Shown in pieces: positions 34,447 through 44,968 of a DNA stretch of 64,000 nucleotides. The first letter of the stretch is position 1. Every line of letters starts with the position of its first letter. The stretch is from the NCBI RefSeq assembly GCF_018221685.1, contig NZ_JAGJTM010000005.1:347264-411263 (forward strand), read 5' to 3'. The notes below the pieces were generated by a model. The model made no database searches. It was not told the origin of the DNA and saw only the letters and a program-made list of their open reading frames with translations. A program made the position numbers and the translations under genes. This DNA is from Bombella apis. Its GTDB lineage: Bacteria; Pseudomonadota; Alphaproteobacteria; Acetobacterales; Acetobacteraceae.

Positions 34447-37179
34447 ATGGCTCTACCCGCTTCACTGTTCCGTCCGGCCCTGCTTGCGGTCACACTGCTG
34501 ACCACCAGCCTCACGGCCCTGCCCGCCCTGGCCGAAACGGCCCCCCAGCCGACCCGTACCCCAGCGGCACCAGCTGCCCTGACCACAACCGATGAGGAAG
34601 GCATTACCCGGGCGACCCTGAAGAACGGCCTGCGTGTCATCATCGTCCAGAACCATCTGGCTCCGGTCGTGCAGACAATGATGAATTACGAAGTCGGGTC
34701 CGTGGATACCCCCAAAGGGTTCCCCGGTACGGCCCATGCGCTTGAACACATGATGTTCAATGGCTCGAAGTCCCTCAGCCGGGACCAACTGGCCACACTC
34801 AGCGCACGGCTCGGCAACAACGACAATGCCGATACGACGGCAGACGTCACCCAGTATTACTTCACCGCCCCTGCCAGTGATCTGGACATTCTCCTGCGTA
34901 TCGAAGCAGGCAGGATGGAGGGCCTGACTCTGAGCGGAGATGAATGGGCACATGAGCGCGGTGCCATCGAGCAGGAAGTCTCCCGTGATCTCTCCAGCCC
35001 GATCTATCGTTACCTTTCACAGGTACGAGGCCTGCTCTACAAGGGGACACCATACGAAGCCGATGCCTTGGGCAGCCGCCCGTCCTTCGATGCCACGACG
35101 GTCGATCAGCTGCGGCAGTTCTATGAAAGCTGGTACGCCCCCAACAATGCCGTGCTGGTCATCACCGGTGATGTGGACCCGACCGAAACGCTGAAGAAGG
35201 TTGACGCCGCTTTTGGGTCCCTGCCAGCCCGCACCCTGCCAGAACACCCACGGGTTGTGCCGAAACCTGTCGCCAGCCAGACCCTGTCCCTGCCAACGGA
35301 CCTGCCAGCTGGACTGGTCACGCTGGCATGGCAGATGCCCGGGCAGCGTGACCCCCGCTTTGCCGCCGCCACGCTTCTGGCCGACGTGCTGGCCAGCCAG
35401 CGGGCTGATCTCTTTGCCCTCGTCCCGCAGGGAACAGCACTTGAGACCGGCTTCATGTATGCACCAGAAGCCCAGGGCGGCATTGCCACGGCCTATGCGG
35501 TCTTCCCGCAGGGTGGCAATCCAGACCCGGTCCGGGTGAAGATGGCCTCCATTCTGGAGCATTACCGCTCCTCAGGCCTGCCGGCAGACCTCATCGAAGC
35601 GGCACGGCGGCGGGAAATCGCTGCGCTGGAATTCAACGCCAACAGCATCAGCGGACAGGCGGAAAGCTGGTCCCAGGCTGTGGCCATCCAGCACCTGCAC
35701 AATCCCCGTGACATGATCCGGGCCTTCCAGACCGTCACCAAAGCCGATATTGATGCCCTGGCACAGGAATGGCTGGACCCCAACCACGCCATCAGTGCGA
35801 CGCTGACACCCAGCAACTCTGGCAAGCCGCTGGCAGATAAAGGCTTTGGTGGTGCCGAATCCTTCACCAATCCGCCCAAGGAGCATGTCACCCTGCCGGA
35901 CTGGGCAGAGCAGGCTCTTGCCCGGCTGACCCTGCCCCCCGCCTCCCCCCCGCCTTATGCCACCACACTGCCCAACGGCCTGCGGCTGATTGTCCAGCCC
36001 GAGCATGTAAGCCATACAATCGAGCTGTATGGCAGCATCCGCCAGAACCCCGCCCTGGAGCAGCCACAGGGCAAGGAGGGTATAGCCTCCCTGACGGACC
36101 GGCTTTTCCTCTATGGCAGCACGCAGCATGACCGGCTCTCGCTGGCCCGTGCCCTTGATGACATCTCTGCCGAAGAAGAAGCCGGAAGCAGCTTCAGCCT
36201 CAGCACCCTGACAGATTCCTTCACCACGGGCCTGTCCCTTCTGGCAGAGCACGAGCTGCACCCAGCCTTCCCGGCCCAGGCCTTCGTCATCACACGGGAG
36301 CAGGAAGCCCGCAGCCAGCAGGGCACGTTGCAATCCCCCGCCTATCGCTTCGGCCGGGCTGTCAAGAAAGCACTGGTCCCGGCAAAGGACCCGACCCTGC
36401 GTGAAGCCACGCCAGAGAGTATCCGGGCCCTCAGCCTCAATGATGTGAACACCTATTACCGGCTGGCCTACCGGCCAGACCTGACAACCATCGTCATCAT
36501 CGGGGACATTACGCCAGAGGATGCCGTACAGAAAATCACGGCTGCCTTTGGCAGCTGGCAGGCCAGGGGACCGGCCCCGCAGATTGACCTGCCGCCAATT
36601 CCCCCCAGCCGTGCCAGCAGAACGGTGGTTGCCGACCCCGGGCGCTCCCAGGACAAGGTGACACTGACAGAAACACTGGGCCTGACCGTCACCAACCCGG
36701 ACCGTCATGCTCTGGCCGTCGGCAACACCATTCTGGGTGATGGCTTCTCATCCCTCCTGATGCAGGACCTCCGTGTCCGTACAGGGTATGTCTATGGTGT
36801 TGGCAGTGCACTGAATTACAGCCGCACACGCAGCAGTTTCTCCATCACCTTCGGAGCGGACCCGGCCAAAGTACCCGCCGCACAGGCCCTGGCCATCAAG
36901 GACCTGAACCGGCTGAGGACAAAACCTGTCTCTGACGAGACGCTGGACCTCGCCAAGGCCAGCCTTCTGCGCAGTTTCCCGATGAGCCGGGCCAGCTTCG
37001 ATTCCCTTGCCGGTCTCTGGCTCTCTCTGATTGATCTCGACCTGCCGCTGGACAACCCGGACAAGGCCGCCAAAGCCGTTTATGAAATGACAGCAACGGA
37101 TGTGCAGAAAGCCTTCGCCCGGTGGATCCGCCCGACAGACCTAGCCCGCATCATCATGGGGCCCGCACCGGCACGATGA
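34447..37179 (+). CDS. M16 family zinc metalloprotease, two-domain (PqqL/pitrilysin-like)
   Basis: 910 residues in the long, fused form of M16, made of two M16 modules. A signal peptide ([22 protein letters not shown]) targets it to the periplasm. The active module has the inverted zinc motif HALEH at 97-101 ([13 protein letters not shown]) and the downstream Glu in the [14 protein letters not shown] region. The second module (from about 500, [17 protein letters not shown]) lacks HxxEH and is the inactive partner, with the C-terminal R..Y-containing repeat [16 protein letters not shown] that helps hold substrate. Probable role is degradation of small peptides in the periplasm. Start ATG 34447 has AAGGA thirteen bases upstream. 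Single-gene unit ending at 37206. Confidence 0.9.
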   Translation: MALPASLFRPALLAVTLLTTSLTALPALAETAPQPTRTPAAPAALTTTDEEGITRATLKNGLRVIIVQNHLAPVVQTMMNYEVGSVDTPKGFPGTAHALEHMMFNGSKSLSRDQLATLSARLGNNDNADTTADVTQYYFTAPASDLDILLRIEAGRMEGLTLSGDEWAHERGAIEQEVSRDLSSPIYRYLSQVRGLLYKGTPYEADALGSRPSFDATTVDQLRQFYESWYAPNNAVLVITGDVDPTETLKKVDAAFGSLPARTLPEHPRVVPKPVASQTLSLPTDLPAGLVTLAWQMPGQRDPRFAAATLLADVLASQRADLFALVPQGTALETGFMYAPEAQGGIATAYAVFPQGGNPDPVRVKMASILEHYRSSGLPADLIEAARRREIAALEFNANSISGQAESWSQAVAIQHLHNPRDMIRAFQTVTKADIDALAQEWLDPNHAISATLTPSNSGKPLADKGFGGAESFTNPPKEHVTLPDWAEQALARLTLPPASPPPYATTLPNGLRLIVQPEHVSHTIELYGSIRQNPALEQPQGKEGIASLTDRLFLYGSTQHDRLSLARALDDISAEEEAGSSFSLSTLTDSFTTGLSLLAEHELHPAFPAQAFVITREQEARSQQGTLQSPAYRFGRAVKKALVPAKDPTLREATPESIRALSLNDVNTYYRLAYRPDLTTIVIIGDITPEDAVQKITAAFGSWQARGPAPQIDLPPIPPSRASRTVVADPGRSQDKVTLTETLGLTVTNPDRHALAVGNTILGDGFSSLLMQDLRVRTGYVYGVGSALNYSRTRSSFSITFGADPAKVPAAQALAIKDLNRLRTKPVSDETLDLAKASLLRSFPMSRASFDSLAGLWLSLIDLDLPLDNPDKAAKAVYEMTATDVQKAFARWIRPTDLARIIMGPAPAR

Positions 37180-37205
37180 AGGGCAGTCATTCAGCCCCCT
37201 GAACG

Positions 37206-37235
37206 AAAAAAGGGCACCCCCACGGGTGCCCTTTT
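37206..37235. terminator. Bidirectional terminator
   Basis: AAAAAAGGGCACCC-CCAC-GGGTGCCCTTTT between the protease gene and the convergent glycosyltransferase operon. Confidence 0.9.
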
Positions 37236-37278
37236 CCATACCTGCCACACGTCAGCGTGACCCATGGCGCACTGAAGG

Positions 37279-38313
37279 TCAGAGCAGGCCTTCATCCTTC
37301 AGATAATTCACGGCCTGGAGGATGCGGTTGCCATACAGATGCTCCTTCATGGTCCGCTCCTGCGCCTTCCTGGCCATCTCGAACCGCAGGTCATCATCCC
37401 GCAGATACCGGTTCACGATCTGCTCGAAATCATCACGGTTCGAGAAAACCGGAATCTCGTCTGCTTCATAATACCGGCGCAGCTCATAGGTTTCCTCATG
37501 AAAAACCTGGAAAGCCCCGGCCGCCGCAGCCTCGAACGTGCGTGGGCCCGGCGTGGACGGGGAAATCATGAAGCGCTTGTTCTCAAAATGCAGGGAGCGG
37601 CCCAGATTCAGCACCAGACGTGAGCGGCTATACAACTCGATGAGCTGCTGTTTCTCAATCCGGGCATCTGAGAAGCCCACACCCATCTCACCCCAGCCCG
37701 GCCCGATGATACGGATATTGAGCTGCTGGAGCACCGGCATGAGGTTGCGTACGACCTCCTTGCGGGAACTGAAAGCCACACCGCAGAAGAGAACATCAAT
37801 GGTCTTGTCCGCCTGCCTGTCGAGCGGCACATAGTGCTGTTTGGGGCAGGCCCCCAGCGGCAGATGGAACACCCGGTCACGCTGGTAGAAATTGTGCCCC
37901 CAGCGGTCGCAGGAAAAGATCACATCAAAATCATTGGCGATCTGGTAATGGGCATCCTGCTCATAGGGGTCTTCCGTGGCCCAGAAGGTCGTCACGGCAC
38001 CAACCTTTTTCGCAGCCCGTGAGACCTCCCCGAAATAGGTGCTCTCCGGCAGGTAAGACCCCATGGCAAACACCAGGGCCGGCTGAAGGGTATGGATTGC
38101 CGAGGCAGCGGCCGTCACATGCACGGACACCACGTTCCCTTTGCCAAAGCAGTCTTCCAGTCCCTCCATGATGGTGGCACGCACCTGGGCATTGGCATGG
38201 CTCTCATAACGGCCACCGCTACAGAGCAGCACTTTGTGCTCTTTTCTTTTGGGCCTGTTCTTCTTCCGGCTGTCCTTGTCCTTCACGGCGGTCTGCCCTT
38301 CACCTGCGCTCAT
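37279..38313 (-). CDS. CgeB-like glycosyltransferase (third gene of the GT operon)
   Basis: 344 residues. After a Lys/Arg-rich tail (KDKDSRKKNRPKRKEHK) comes a GT-B-like enzyme of the CgeB/YkvP type: VLLCSGGRYESHANAQVRA near the start, FWATEDPYEQDAHYQIAND, DVIFSCDRWGHNFYQ, HLPLGACPKQH, and C-terminal PGPRTFEAAAAGAFQVFHEE with the EAAA-type donor loop. Similar CgeB domains are found in the N-terminus of the large neighbour at 41362, so the two may act on related sugars. Start ATG 38313 has GGAG seven bases upstream. It lies 31 bases after the previous gene of the operon. Likely a surface-glycan enzyme; donor and acceptor unknown. Confidence 0.75.
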   Translation of the reverse strand: MSAGEGQTAVKDKDSRKKNRPKRKEHKVLLCSGGRYESHANAQVRATIMEGLEDCFGKGNVVSVHVTAAASAIHTLQPALVFAMGSYLPESTYFGEVSRAAKKVGAVTTFWATEDPYEQDAHYQIANDFDVIFSCDRWGHNFYQRDRVFHLPLGACPKQHYVPLDRQADKTIDVLFCGVAFSSRKEVVRNLMPVLQQLNIRIIGPGWGEMGVGFSDARIEKQQLIELYSRSRLVLNLGRSLHFENKRFMISPSTPGPRTFEAAAAGAFQVFHEETYELRRYYEADEIPVFSNRDDFEQIVNRYLRDDDLRFEMARKAQERTMKEHLYGNRILQAVNYLKDEGLL

Positions 38314-38344
38314 CTGTCACTCCCCCACAACGCCTTGCCCCATG

Positions 38345-41300
38345 TCAGTTCAGGGAGGCATCCACAATCTGTTTCAATCTATGTCTGAACTGCCCCAGAT
38401 CGGTATCCCGTTTCACAGCCTCCAGGGCAGACTGGCGGATACGCTGCCAGAGTGTTTCATCATCATACAGCTGCTCCACCGCTGCGGCAAAACCTGCCGG
38501 GTCCGTTCCCGGTGCGCTCAGCAGGCTCTCCCCAGCCTGCCAGCCCACCTCCTCCCGAAGCAGATCCGTCACGACCATGGGCAGACCCCGGGCAGCAGCT
38601 TCATGCACCTTGAAGGGCAGACCACCGGCAAAGCGTGTCGGCGCCACAAACACCCGGTACCTGTCAAACAGTGCACCAAGATCATCCACCGCTCCCAGAA
38701 TCTCGACGCGGTCATGCTGTCCCAGCGGGGTCATGTCCACGGCAGGATGAACATACCCGGCAATGTGCAGGCATACATCTTCCGGCAGCGCCTTCAGCAA
38801 AGGCAGGACCTCTTCGACAAACCACGTCATGCTGTCGTAATTGGGCGAGGCCTCGCTATGGAAGGCCCCAAGGAAGAGGATGTCCCGCCGCTCCCCATAA
38901 GGCCGGGATGTCGGCTCGACTGCCATGCCATGCCCCAGAACCATCACATTGGGATAGCCCGCCCGGCGGATCAGCCCGGCATCATGCTCTGTCACAGCCA
39001 CGATCTGCTGGCAGTAATGGGCACAGCGCAGCTCCTCCGCCAGCAGCCGGTCCTGCTCTTCCTCCCAGGCTTCCGGCGCAAGCTCCGGAGCCGGGCTGCC
39101 ATCAGCCATCAGGCCCGTCACCTGCTGCTGAAGGAGAGTTCTCGGGGCCGCCACCACTTCCGTATCCAGGACGGAGCCACAATGCGGCAGGAAGCGGCTT
39201 GCCTCATTCAGCAGAGGCAGAAGGCGGGCCATGTTGTGGGTCCGCCCGACCCAGAGCAGGTCATAATACCCGGCCCGTTCCTCCAGAAACCCCAGCAGAG
39301 TGGACATGTCCTGATTGAAGACCAGCTCCACCTCTTCCGGGAAGTCCCGGCAAAGCAGGAAGGGCGGTATCTGCTCCCGCATGACGGGAAAGACCGTCAC
39401 ATGATAATCCAGCGCCACCAGCGCACGGACAATATCATTGGAACGCACATAGCCTGAACCCAGACCCCGCAAGGGGATCCGATCCTCGATCAGCAGGACA
39501 CGCTGCCGCTCCGGCCTGCGCCGCTCGCGCCCCAGCAAGGCATTGCGGATATGCTGGGGCTGCTGCTGACGCAGGAACTCCTGATGCTGCTGGGCAAAAA
39601 CCTTCCAGTGCCGCTGGATGAGCTGATGGGAGCCACTCTGCCCGGAACTGCCGAACTCCAGATGCTCGACCATCGCCAGCGGTTCATAGACAATCCGGGC
39701 CCCGATCTTCTGGAGCCGGACACACAGATCCGTATCCTCGAAATAGGCAGGCCAGTACCGGGTATCGTACCCACCAAGACGCCGGAGCAGCCCTGTCCTG
39801 ACCAGCAGAAAAGCTGCCGAGCCATAATCGACCTCCCGGCTGAAGCTGGCCTCGGGAATGTTGGGGTCATCCTGCCGCCGGTATCCATAGGTCGCTCCGT
39901 CCCTCCAGATGATGGACCCGGCTTCCTGAAGGAAGAGATTGGTCCGCACCAGACGGGCTGCCACGGCCCCGGTTGTTTCCTGACGATACAGGCGCTTCAG
40001 CGCATGGTGCAGCGCATCGGGATAAAGCCGTATGTCATTGTTGAGATACAGCACAGCCGGTGCCGTGACATGCTCCAGCGCCTCATTGCAGCCCAGCAGA
40101 TAGCCGATATTGGTCCTGTGCCGAAGGATGATCGCCCCCTCGACAAGCTGTTCCAGACCGGATGTCTCATCACAGGAGCCGGAATCCACGATGATGAGCT
40201 CGATGGCTCCATCATATCCAGCCCGCAGGGACGCCAGAGCCTGAAGGGTGAGGTCGATCTGGTCATGCACGACCATGATGACACTGACTTCCGCCATGCC
40301 CCGCACCCGGAAATCCAGCTTCTGACGGGCGAGGGCAGGCAGATGCAGGGCCGCATCATCCCGGAACAGCTGGCGGGTCTGGTCCTCATCAGGAAGAGGG
40401 TCTTCACATCCCACTGGTACGGCATGGCCAGCCTTTTCCGCTACCAGACGGGCAAAGGGACTATCATAGACACCGCCCTCACAATCCGACCAGACGAGAG
40501 GATGGCGTTTATAAAGTGCCAGATCAATTCCCTCTGCTGGTGAACGTCCCTCATGTGCCCCGAACAGAACGAAATGTTCATACCCATTCCGCAATCCCCC
40601 GGCACCGACGGAAGGAAGAATATCCGGGGATGTCCTGCGGTAATAGGCCTCATCGAACCAGGGCGACGGATTGAAGGCCTCCGGCGTTGGATTTGTCAGA
40701 TAATGATGCAGCGCATTACCATAATCCCCGGCCTCGATGGCTTCACGCACCTGCGGGTAGGTTTCCAGATACCAGGGGGCATCAAAATACCAAGAAAGTG
40801 GCGCAGCATCTGCGATATAGGCCGGCAGAACCAGCCATGAGGCCAGCAGCCCCTCCGGGCCGAACCACTCCTCATGACGGCCTGCCATTTCCTGAAGCAG
40901 CGTCACATCCACAAAGGGCCCCGCCCTGAACCCATGCACCTCACCATGGGAGAGGTAATGGTCATACCCGTTGCAGAAACCACGCTCCGCCAGATGACGG
41001 TCTGTCAGCTCCAGATATCGACGGCGATAGGCCACCTCATCAAACAGCCAGTGTGGCGAGAAGCGATGATACCCCTCTGACCGGTAATGCTCGAAGCCTG
41101 ACTTCCAGCGTTTTTCCAACAGGCCACGTCGCACTTCAGGATAGGCCTGCCGATACCATATCTCATCAAAATACCGGTTGGGCGAATGCCCCCTGTGGCA
41201 GCCAATCTCCTCGTAGAAACGCTGCGCATCTTCATAGCCATGCTGGAGCATCAGCTCCTGCGCATCAGGGTACCGCAGCAGATACCACTGCGGCTGGAAC

Positions 41301-41365
41301 TCAAGCCATTGGGGTGACAGTCCCCCCAATGGCCCACCGGCCCTGTCCGCCACGCCAGAACTCAT
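38345..41365 (-). CDS. Large bifunctional glycosyltransferase (repeat domain + GT2 + GT4)
   Basis: 1006 residues in three parts. Residues about 20-300 hold six degenerate copies of a W/F-Y-x-x-x-Y-P-D/E-V repeat (for example WYLLRYPDA 27-35, WYRQAYPEV 70-78, WYLETYPQV 198-206, YYRRTSPDI 241-249), known from many surface-glycan synthases. Residues 359-590 are a GT2 domain (VSVIMVVHDQIDLTLQAL, LIIVDSGSCDETS, YLNNDIRLYPDAL, YFEDTDLCVRL). Residues 622-1000 are a GT4 domain (VLLIEDRIPLRGLGSGYVRS, GSVLDTEVVAA, DILFLGAFHSEASPNYDS, PTRFAGGLPFKVHEAAARGLP). Its ATG overlaps the stop of the upstream gene (ATGA), implying coupled translation. Likely builds more than one linkage of a cell-surface polysaccharide. 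Confidence 0.8.
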   Translation of the reverse strand: MSSGVADRAGGPLGGLSPQWLEFQPQWYLLRYPDAQELMLQHGYEDAQRFYEEIGCHRGHSPNRYFDEIWYRQAYPEVRRGLLEKRWKSGFEHYRSEGYHRFSPHWLFDEVAYRRRYLELTDRHLAERGFCNGYDHYLSHGEVHGFRAGPFVDVTLLQEMAGRHEEWFGPEGLLASWLVLPAYIADAAPLSWYFDAPWYLETYPQVREAIEAGDYGNALHHYLTNPTPEAFNPSPWFDEAYYRRTSPDILPSVGAGGLRNGYEHFVLFGAHEGRSPAEGIDLALYKRHPLVWSDCEGGVYDSPFARLVAEKAGHAVPVGCEDPLPDEDQTRQLFRDDAALHLPALARQKLDFRVRGMAEVSVIMVVHDQIDLTLQALASLRAGYDGAIELIIVDSGSCDETSGLEQLVEGAIILRHRTNIGYLLGCNEALEHVTAPAVLYLNNDIRLYPDALHHALKRLYRQETTGAVAARLVRTNLFLQEAGSIIWRDGATYGYRRQDDPNIPEASFSREVDYGSAAFLLVRTGLLRRLGGYDTRYWPAYFEDTDLCVRLQKIGARIVYEPLAMVEHLEFGSSGQSGSHQLIQRHWKVFAQQHQEFLRQQQPQHIRNALLGRERRRPERQRVLLIEDRIPLRGLGSGYVRSNDIVRALVALDYHVTVFPVMREQIPPFLLCRDFPEEVELVFNQDMSTLLGFLEERAGYYDLLWVGRTHNMARLLPLLNEASRFLPHCGSVLDTEVVAAPRTLLQQQVTGLMADGSPAPELAPEAWEEEQDRLLAEELRCAHYCQQIVAVTEHDAGLIRRAGYPNVMVLGHGMAVEPTSRPYGERRDILFLGAFHSEASPNYDSMTWFVEEVLPLLKALPEDVCLHIAGYVHPAVDMTPLGQHDRVEILGAVDDLGALFDRYRVFVAPTRFAGGLPFKVHEAAARGLPMVVTDLLREEVGWQAGESLLSAPGTDPAGFAAAVEQLYDDETLWQRIRQSALEAVKRDTDLGQFRHRLKQIVDASLN

Positions 41366-44300
41366 TGCCGGGACTGTCGGTCAGAAAGGTCCAGCACCAG
41401 CTGCCGGATACGCTCCTGCTGCTCGTCGGTCGGCATTTCACGGTAAAGCACCTGGCAACGGCCCCCTTCCATCTGCATGCAGATATCCGTCACGACCGTC
41501 CCGAAAATCTCTCCGATGATATTCACCAGAGCCAGATGCCAGACGCCGCCCATTGGGCTGACACGTCCCTTCCATGGTCTCAGGAGCCCTTCAAAGCCAG
41601 AGCAGAGTGGCGCATCGTGATGGGCTGTCCGGACATCATCCCGGGCAAAACGGGACATGGCGAAAAGGACGATCTCATCCGTCTCCTCACTGACCATGGC
41701 AGCGTACACCGTACCAGACCGGCCCTGCCCCGCCATGAAGCTCCAGCCCCGCAGAACGACCCCCCCCAGCTCCTCGGGCGGCACGACCAGCGTCGTATCC
41801 TCATTGGCTGCCAGAAGCTCCAGACGGTCCATGAAATAGAACTGCGTCCCCTGCTCCTGCGCAAAGAGGCGCCCTCGCGGGAAACGGGTCAGCGGAACAC
41901 CCCGCAGGACATTGTCATCATTCACGACCCTGTAAAAATCGTTCAAAATCACATCATTGTCCAGACGGAAGGCCCTGATGCTCTTGACCTTGCTGCCCTC
42001 GACCTCCAGGCCATAGGCCAGCAGCTGAAACGCCCCACGGCCATTGATGGAGTTGACAAGGCCGATCCTGTACCAGCCCTCGCACCATTTGCCCCGGAGC
42101 GCCGCCTTGACGGAAAAACCGGACCGGCGCGGCACATCGGCACCGAACAGTTCCGAAATGTCCCCCCGGCTTTCCCGCTCGCTCTTCAGGAAGATCAGCG
42201 GGCTCCGCTCATCTTCACTGATCAGCACGACATGCAGCTGTCCCGCCGTCGTGACACCAGGAATGAACAGCCAGCCACGGAGATGGAATTCATCAGCCGA
42301 TTTGAAGGTCTTCTCTGCCCCTTCAACAAGCACATGGTGGCAGATGTCATCCAGATAACAGTTGGCCCCCTGGATGGCGAACCAGTCATTGATGTGCGAT
42401 GGCAGATTGATGGCCAGATCCCGCACCAGCGGGGGATCAAAAATATGACGGGGCGGCGCCTGGTTCTTCCAGGAAGAGATGGGCAGAAGGCCAAGCTGCC
42501 CGGCATCCAGCATCAGGTCTGACACACCGAGAAGACGCTTTGGTGCGAGCTCCCTGTAAAGGCTGAGCAACCCGGCCGTATAATCTCCTTCATGCGTCCA
42601 GAGATCAGGCATGATGGCCTCCATCATCTTCCGGCGGATATCCTCCGAAGACCGCAGAAGCTCCAGACGTTCCAGCACAACGTCTGCCCGGCTGACCGGT
42701 ACCTTGAAGCCATTGACACCATCCGTCACACGGTCATCCAGCGCCCCGATTCCCGTCACGATGGGCACCAGTCCGTACTGCCATGCCTCGGAGAGGGAGA
42801 TGCAGTAGGTCTCGGGCCATATGGAGAGAAACAGCGCCACATCGGTCTGTTTCATGACATCCGTATTGCCGACTTCGTACCGCCCATGCACCGTTACGTT
42901 CGGGCGTTTCATCCCCTCCAGCACCGGCTGATAATCCGGATGGACATAGCCCAGAATGTGGAAATGGAAATGATCAGGATGGGCCGCCTCTATCAGGGAA
43001 AGGATGGTATCCGCTCCCTTGGTCCGGGCGAAATTGCCAACAACAGCCACGCCCAGCGGGCGTTCTTCCAGCGGCCTGTAAGCGTTGGGCACAACCGGCA
43101 CCGTCACGTCGGGGCTCGGGATCCCGTTGACCAGACTGATCTTCCTGTCCAGCACAGGGTAGATCCTGTGCATGAAGTCCCGAGAATGGGCCGTACCGAA
43201 CATGATGGCATCAACGTGGTGCAGCATCCGGTCGATGAAGGCACGGCGGGTCTGTTCCCCGCCATACTCGATCCCTTCCGCCTGCTTCAGCATGATATCC
43301 ATGGCCAGAACGGAACCAAACTGGTCCTCCACATGCCGCATCTCCTGATTCAGCAGGTTGTAGCGGGATGACACCAGCCAGAAATCATGCGCCGAGAACA
43401 GGACGCCTGTCCCGCTTGCCTTGGCAATGAGCGGCAGGGAAAGAGCGTGATGCCCCAGATGCTGGAAATGAACCACATCGATATTGTACTGGCTCAGCAC
43501 ACTGGAGAAGAGCATCTCTTCCTGCGCATCGCAGACGACATCATCCCAGCTGCATTCCGCAATATCGAAACGCTCCAGCTCATGCCCGTTGGCAGACAGG
43601 AGGCGGCAGTTCGTCCCCCGCCGCAGCCAGAAGAAAAACTCCACATCCCGGCCCAGAAAGGAGCAAAGCTCCCGCTGGTAAACCTCAACCCCACCCCAGA
43701 CCTGCTCATGAATGGTGGAGTGGGTGCACATCAGCACCCGCAGGCGGTTGCGGCGTGGTGTCGGCACCACATTGGCCGGAGCATAGCATGTGAACTCCGC
43801 CTGCGTGACTTCACGGATGAACTGGAGACGATGCGCATAGAGATGCTGCCCGATGACCGACTTCTGCGCCGCCAGGGCGGAGTCCTGCCGCAGCTCATGA
43901 TCCCGCAGCAGTCGGGCGATGCTCTCCACCACCTCATCATCATCATGGGCCAGATGAACGCCATCCACACTCCTGAAGTGCTCGACATCCATGCCACGGG
44001 CCACTTCAACCACCTGCGCTGTCCCTGCGAGGCCAAGCTCAAAATAGCGTGGACCAGGCGCCGTCGCCTGGCTGACATCACCATGGCTGGCATAGTCCCG
44101 GAACATGGTCAGCGTCACAGCACTGGCATTGGCGAAATCAATAAAGGCCTCATGGCTGACAGGCCGCTGGAGGGCCAGTGCAGCAATATCGTCCGGCAGC
44201 GGGGGAAGATATTCATTGCCCGGGCAGACAAGCTTCAGCCTTACATCAGGAAAGCTGGCCAGAACACGCCGGAGAGTCCGCACCCGGTTGGGCCACATCG

Positions 44301-44739
44301 TCCCGGCAAAAAACAGATCATACTCACAATCAGCCGCAGCCCGCACGGGCCGCTCATGCAGGCTGGGACTCGCAGCCAGCGGCAGATAATGCCCCTTGCC
44401 CTGATAGACTGACACGGAGGCCGGATCATTGGTGAAAACATGGTCAAACAGCGGAGCCAGCTGACCGTTTACCTCCTGCATGAAGGGGTCTTCAAATGTC
44501 CAGAGAATCACGGTCTTGAAGGCGGGGCGCACACGGCGGATCAGGGCCTGATTGATGCGCTGGCCATCAATACAGAGCAGGGTGTCATGCTGGCCGGAGG
44601 CCGCCGCACTGGCCAGACTCATATTGTCGGCAACGACAATGTTTTCTTTCCCGAACAGCTCTTCTGCCGCACGCTGTATTGCCAGTGTCAGATAGGCATT
44701 CGGGTTATGGGTATGATTCGTGTTGTAGATAATCGCCAT
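41362..44739 (-). CDS. Very large glycosyltransferase: CgeB-like + GT4 + paired C-terminal beta modules
   Basis: 1125 residues, first gene of the operon. Residues 1-320 form a CgeB-like module (MAIIYNTNHTHNPNAYLTL, LWTFEDPFMQEVNG, PLAASPSLHER, APGPRYFELGLAGT). Residues 332-735 are a GT4 domain (CTHSTIHEQVWGGVEVYQ, HDFWLVSSRYNLLN, AVVGNFARTKGADTILSL, ETYCISLSEAWQYGLVPIV with the E-x7-E donor site). Residues about 810-915 and 985-1090 are two related beta-rich modules (FHLRGWLFIPG...WYRIGLVNSINGRG and VLRGWSFMAG...VWHLALVNIIGEIFG) of no named family, probably glycan binding. I prefer ATG 44739 to a GTG 16 codons earlier. No signal peptide or membrane helix is seen, so it acts in the cytosol. 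Confidence 0.78.
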   Translation of the reverse strand: MAIIYNTNHTHNPNAYLTLAIQRAAEELFGKENIVVADNMSLASAAASGQHDTLLCIDGQRINQALIRRVRPAFKTVILWTFEDPFMQEVNGQLAPLFDHVFTNDPASVSVYQGKGHYLPLAASPSLHERPVRAAADCEYDLFFAGTMWPNRVRTLRRVLASFPDVRLKLVCPGNEYLPPLPDDIAALALQRPVSHEAFIDFANASAVTLTMFRDYASHGDVSQATAPGPRYFELGLAGTAQVVEVARGMDVEHFRSVDGVHLAHDDDEVVESIARLLRDHELRQDSALAAQKSVIGQHLYAHRLQFIREVTQAEFTCYAPANVVPTPRRNRLRVLMCTHSTIHEQVWGGVEVYQRELCSFLGRDVEFFFWLRRGTNCRLLSANGHELERFDIAECSWDDVVCDAQEEMLFSSVLSQYNIDVVHFQHLGHHALSLPLIAKASGTGVLFSAHDFWLVSSRYNLLNQEMRHVEDQFGSVLAMDIMLKQAEGIEYGGEQTRRAFIDRMLHHVDAIMFGTAHSRDFMHRIYPVLDRKISLVNGIPSPDVTVPVVPNAYRPLEERPLGVAVVGNFARTKGADTILSLIEAAHPDHFHFHILGYVHPDYQPVLEGMKRPNVTVHGRYEVGNTDVMKQTDVALFLSIWPETYCISLSEAWQYGLVPIVTGIGALDDRVTDGVNGFKVPVSRADVVLERLELLRSSEDIRRKMMEAIMPDLWTHEGDYTAGLLSLYRELAPKRLLGVSDLMLDAGQLGLLPISSWKNQAPPRHIFDPPLVRDLAINLPSHINDWFAIQGANCYLDDICHHVLVEGAEKTFKSADEFHLRGWLFIPGVTTAGQLHVVLISEDERSPLIFLKSERESRGDISELFGADVPRRSGFSVKAALRGKWCEGWYRIGLVNSINGRGAFQLLAYGLEVEGSKVKSIRAFRLDNDVILNDFYRVVNDDNVLRGVPLTRFPRGRLFAQEQGTQFYFMDRLELLAANEDTTLVVPPEELGGVVLRGWSFMAGQGRSGTVYAAMVSEETDEIVLFAMSRFARDDVRTAHHDAPLCSGFEGLLRPWKGRVSPMGGVWHLALVNIIGEIFGTVVTDICMQMEGGRCQVLYREMPTDEQQERIRQLVLDLSDRQSRQ

Positions 44740-44882
44740 TGCCAACCCTGAGTTCCAAGAAAAACCTATCTTCAAGTCTGGCCGCACCAGACAGACCGCA
44801 AGAACGGCTTAATTACAGAGGACGAGCCAGTCTGAAGCGCAGCTCCAGTAAAGATTTACCACCAACATAATTACAAAACAAT

Positions 44883-44911
44883 AAAAGGGCGGCCAAATGG
44901 CCGCCCTTTTA
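44883..44911. terminator. Terminator of rpsA
   Basis: AAAAGGGCGGCC-AAAT-GGCCGCCCTTTT on the minus strand, about 60 bases after the rpsA stop and before the glycosyltransferase operon, which therefore needs its own promoter in 44740-44880. Confidence 0.9.
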
Positions 44912-44968
44912 CCGCTTTGAATCCATGAAGAAATGTTACCATTCCGCCATGGTCCGAAAATGAGCTTC

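Noticed and set aside
33778..34643. Long upstream extension of the four-helix membrane protein
   Set aside because: The first 115 codons are Arg/Ala/Val-rich with no start site and cross the promoter area of the protease gene; ATG 34298 has a strong ribosome-binding site.
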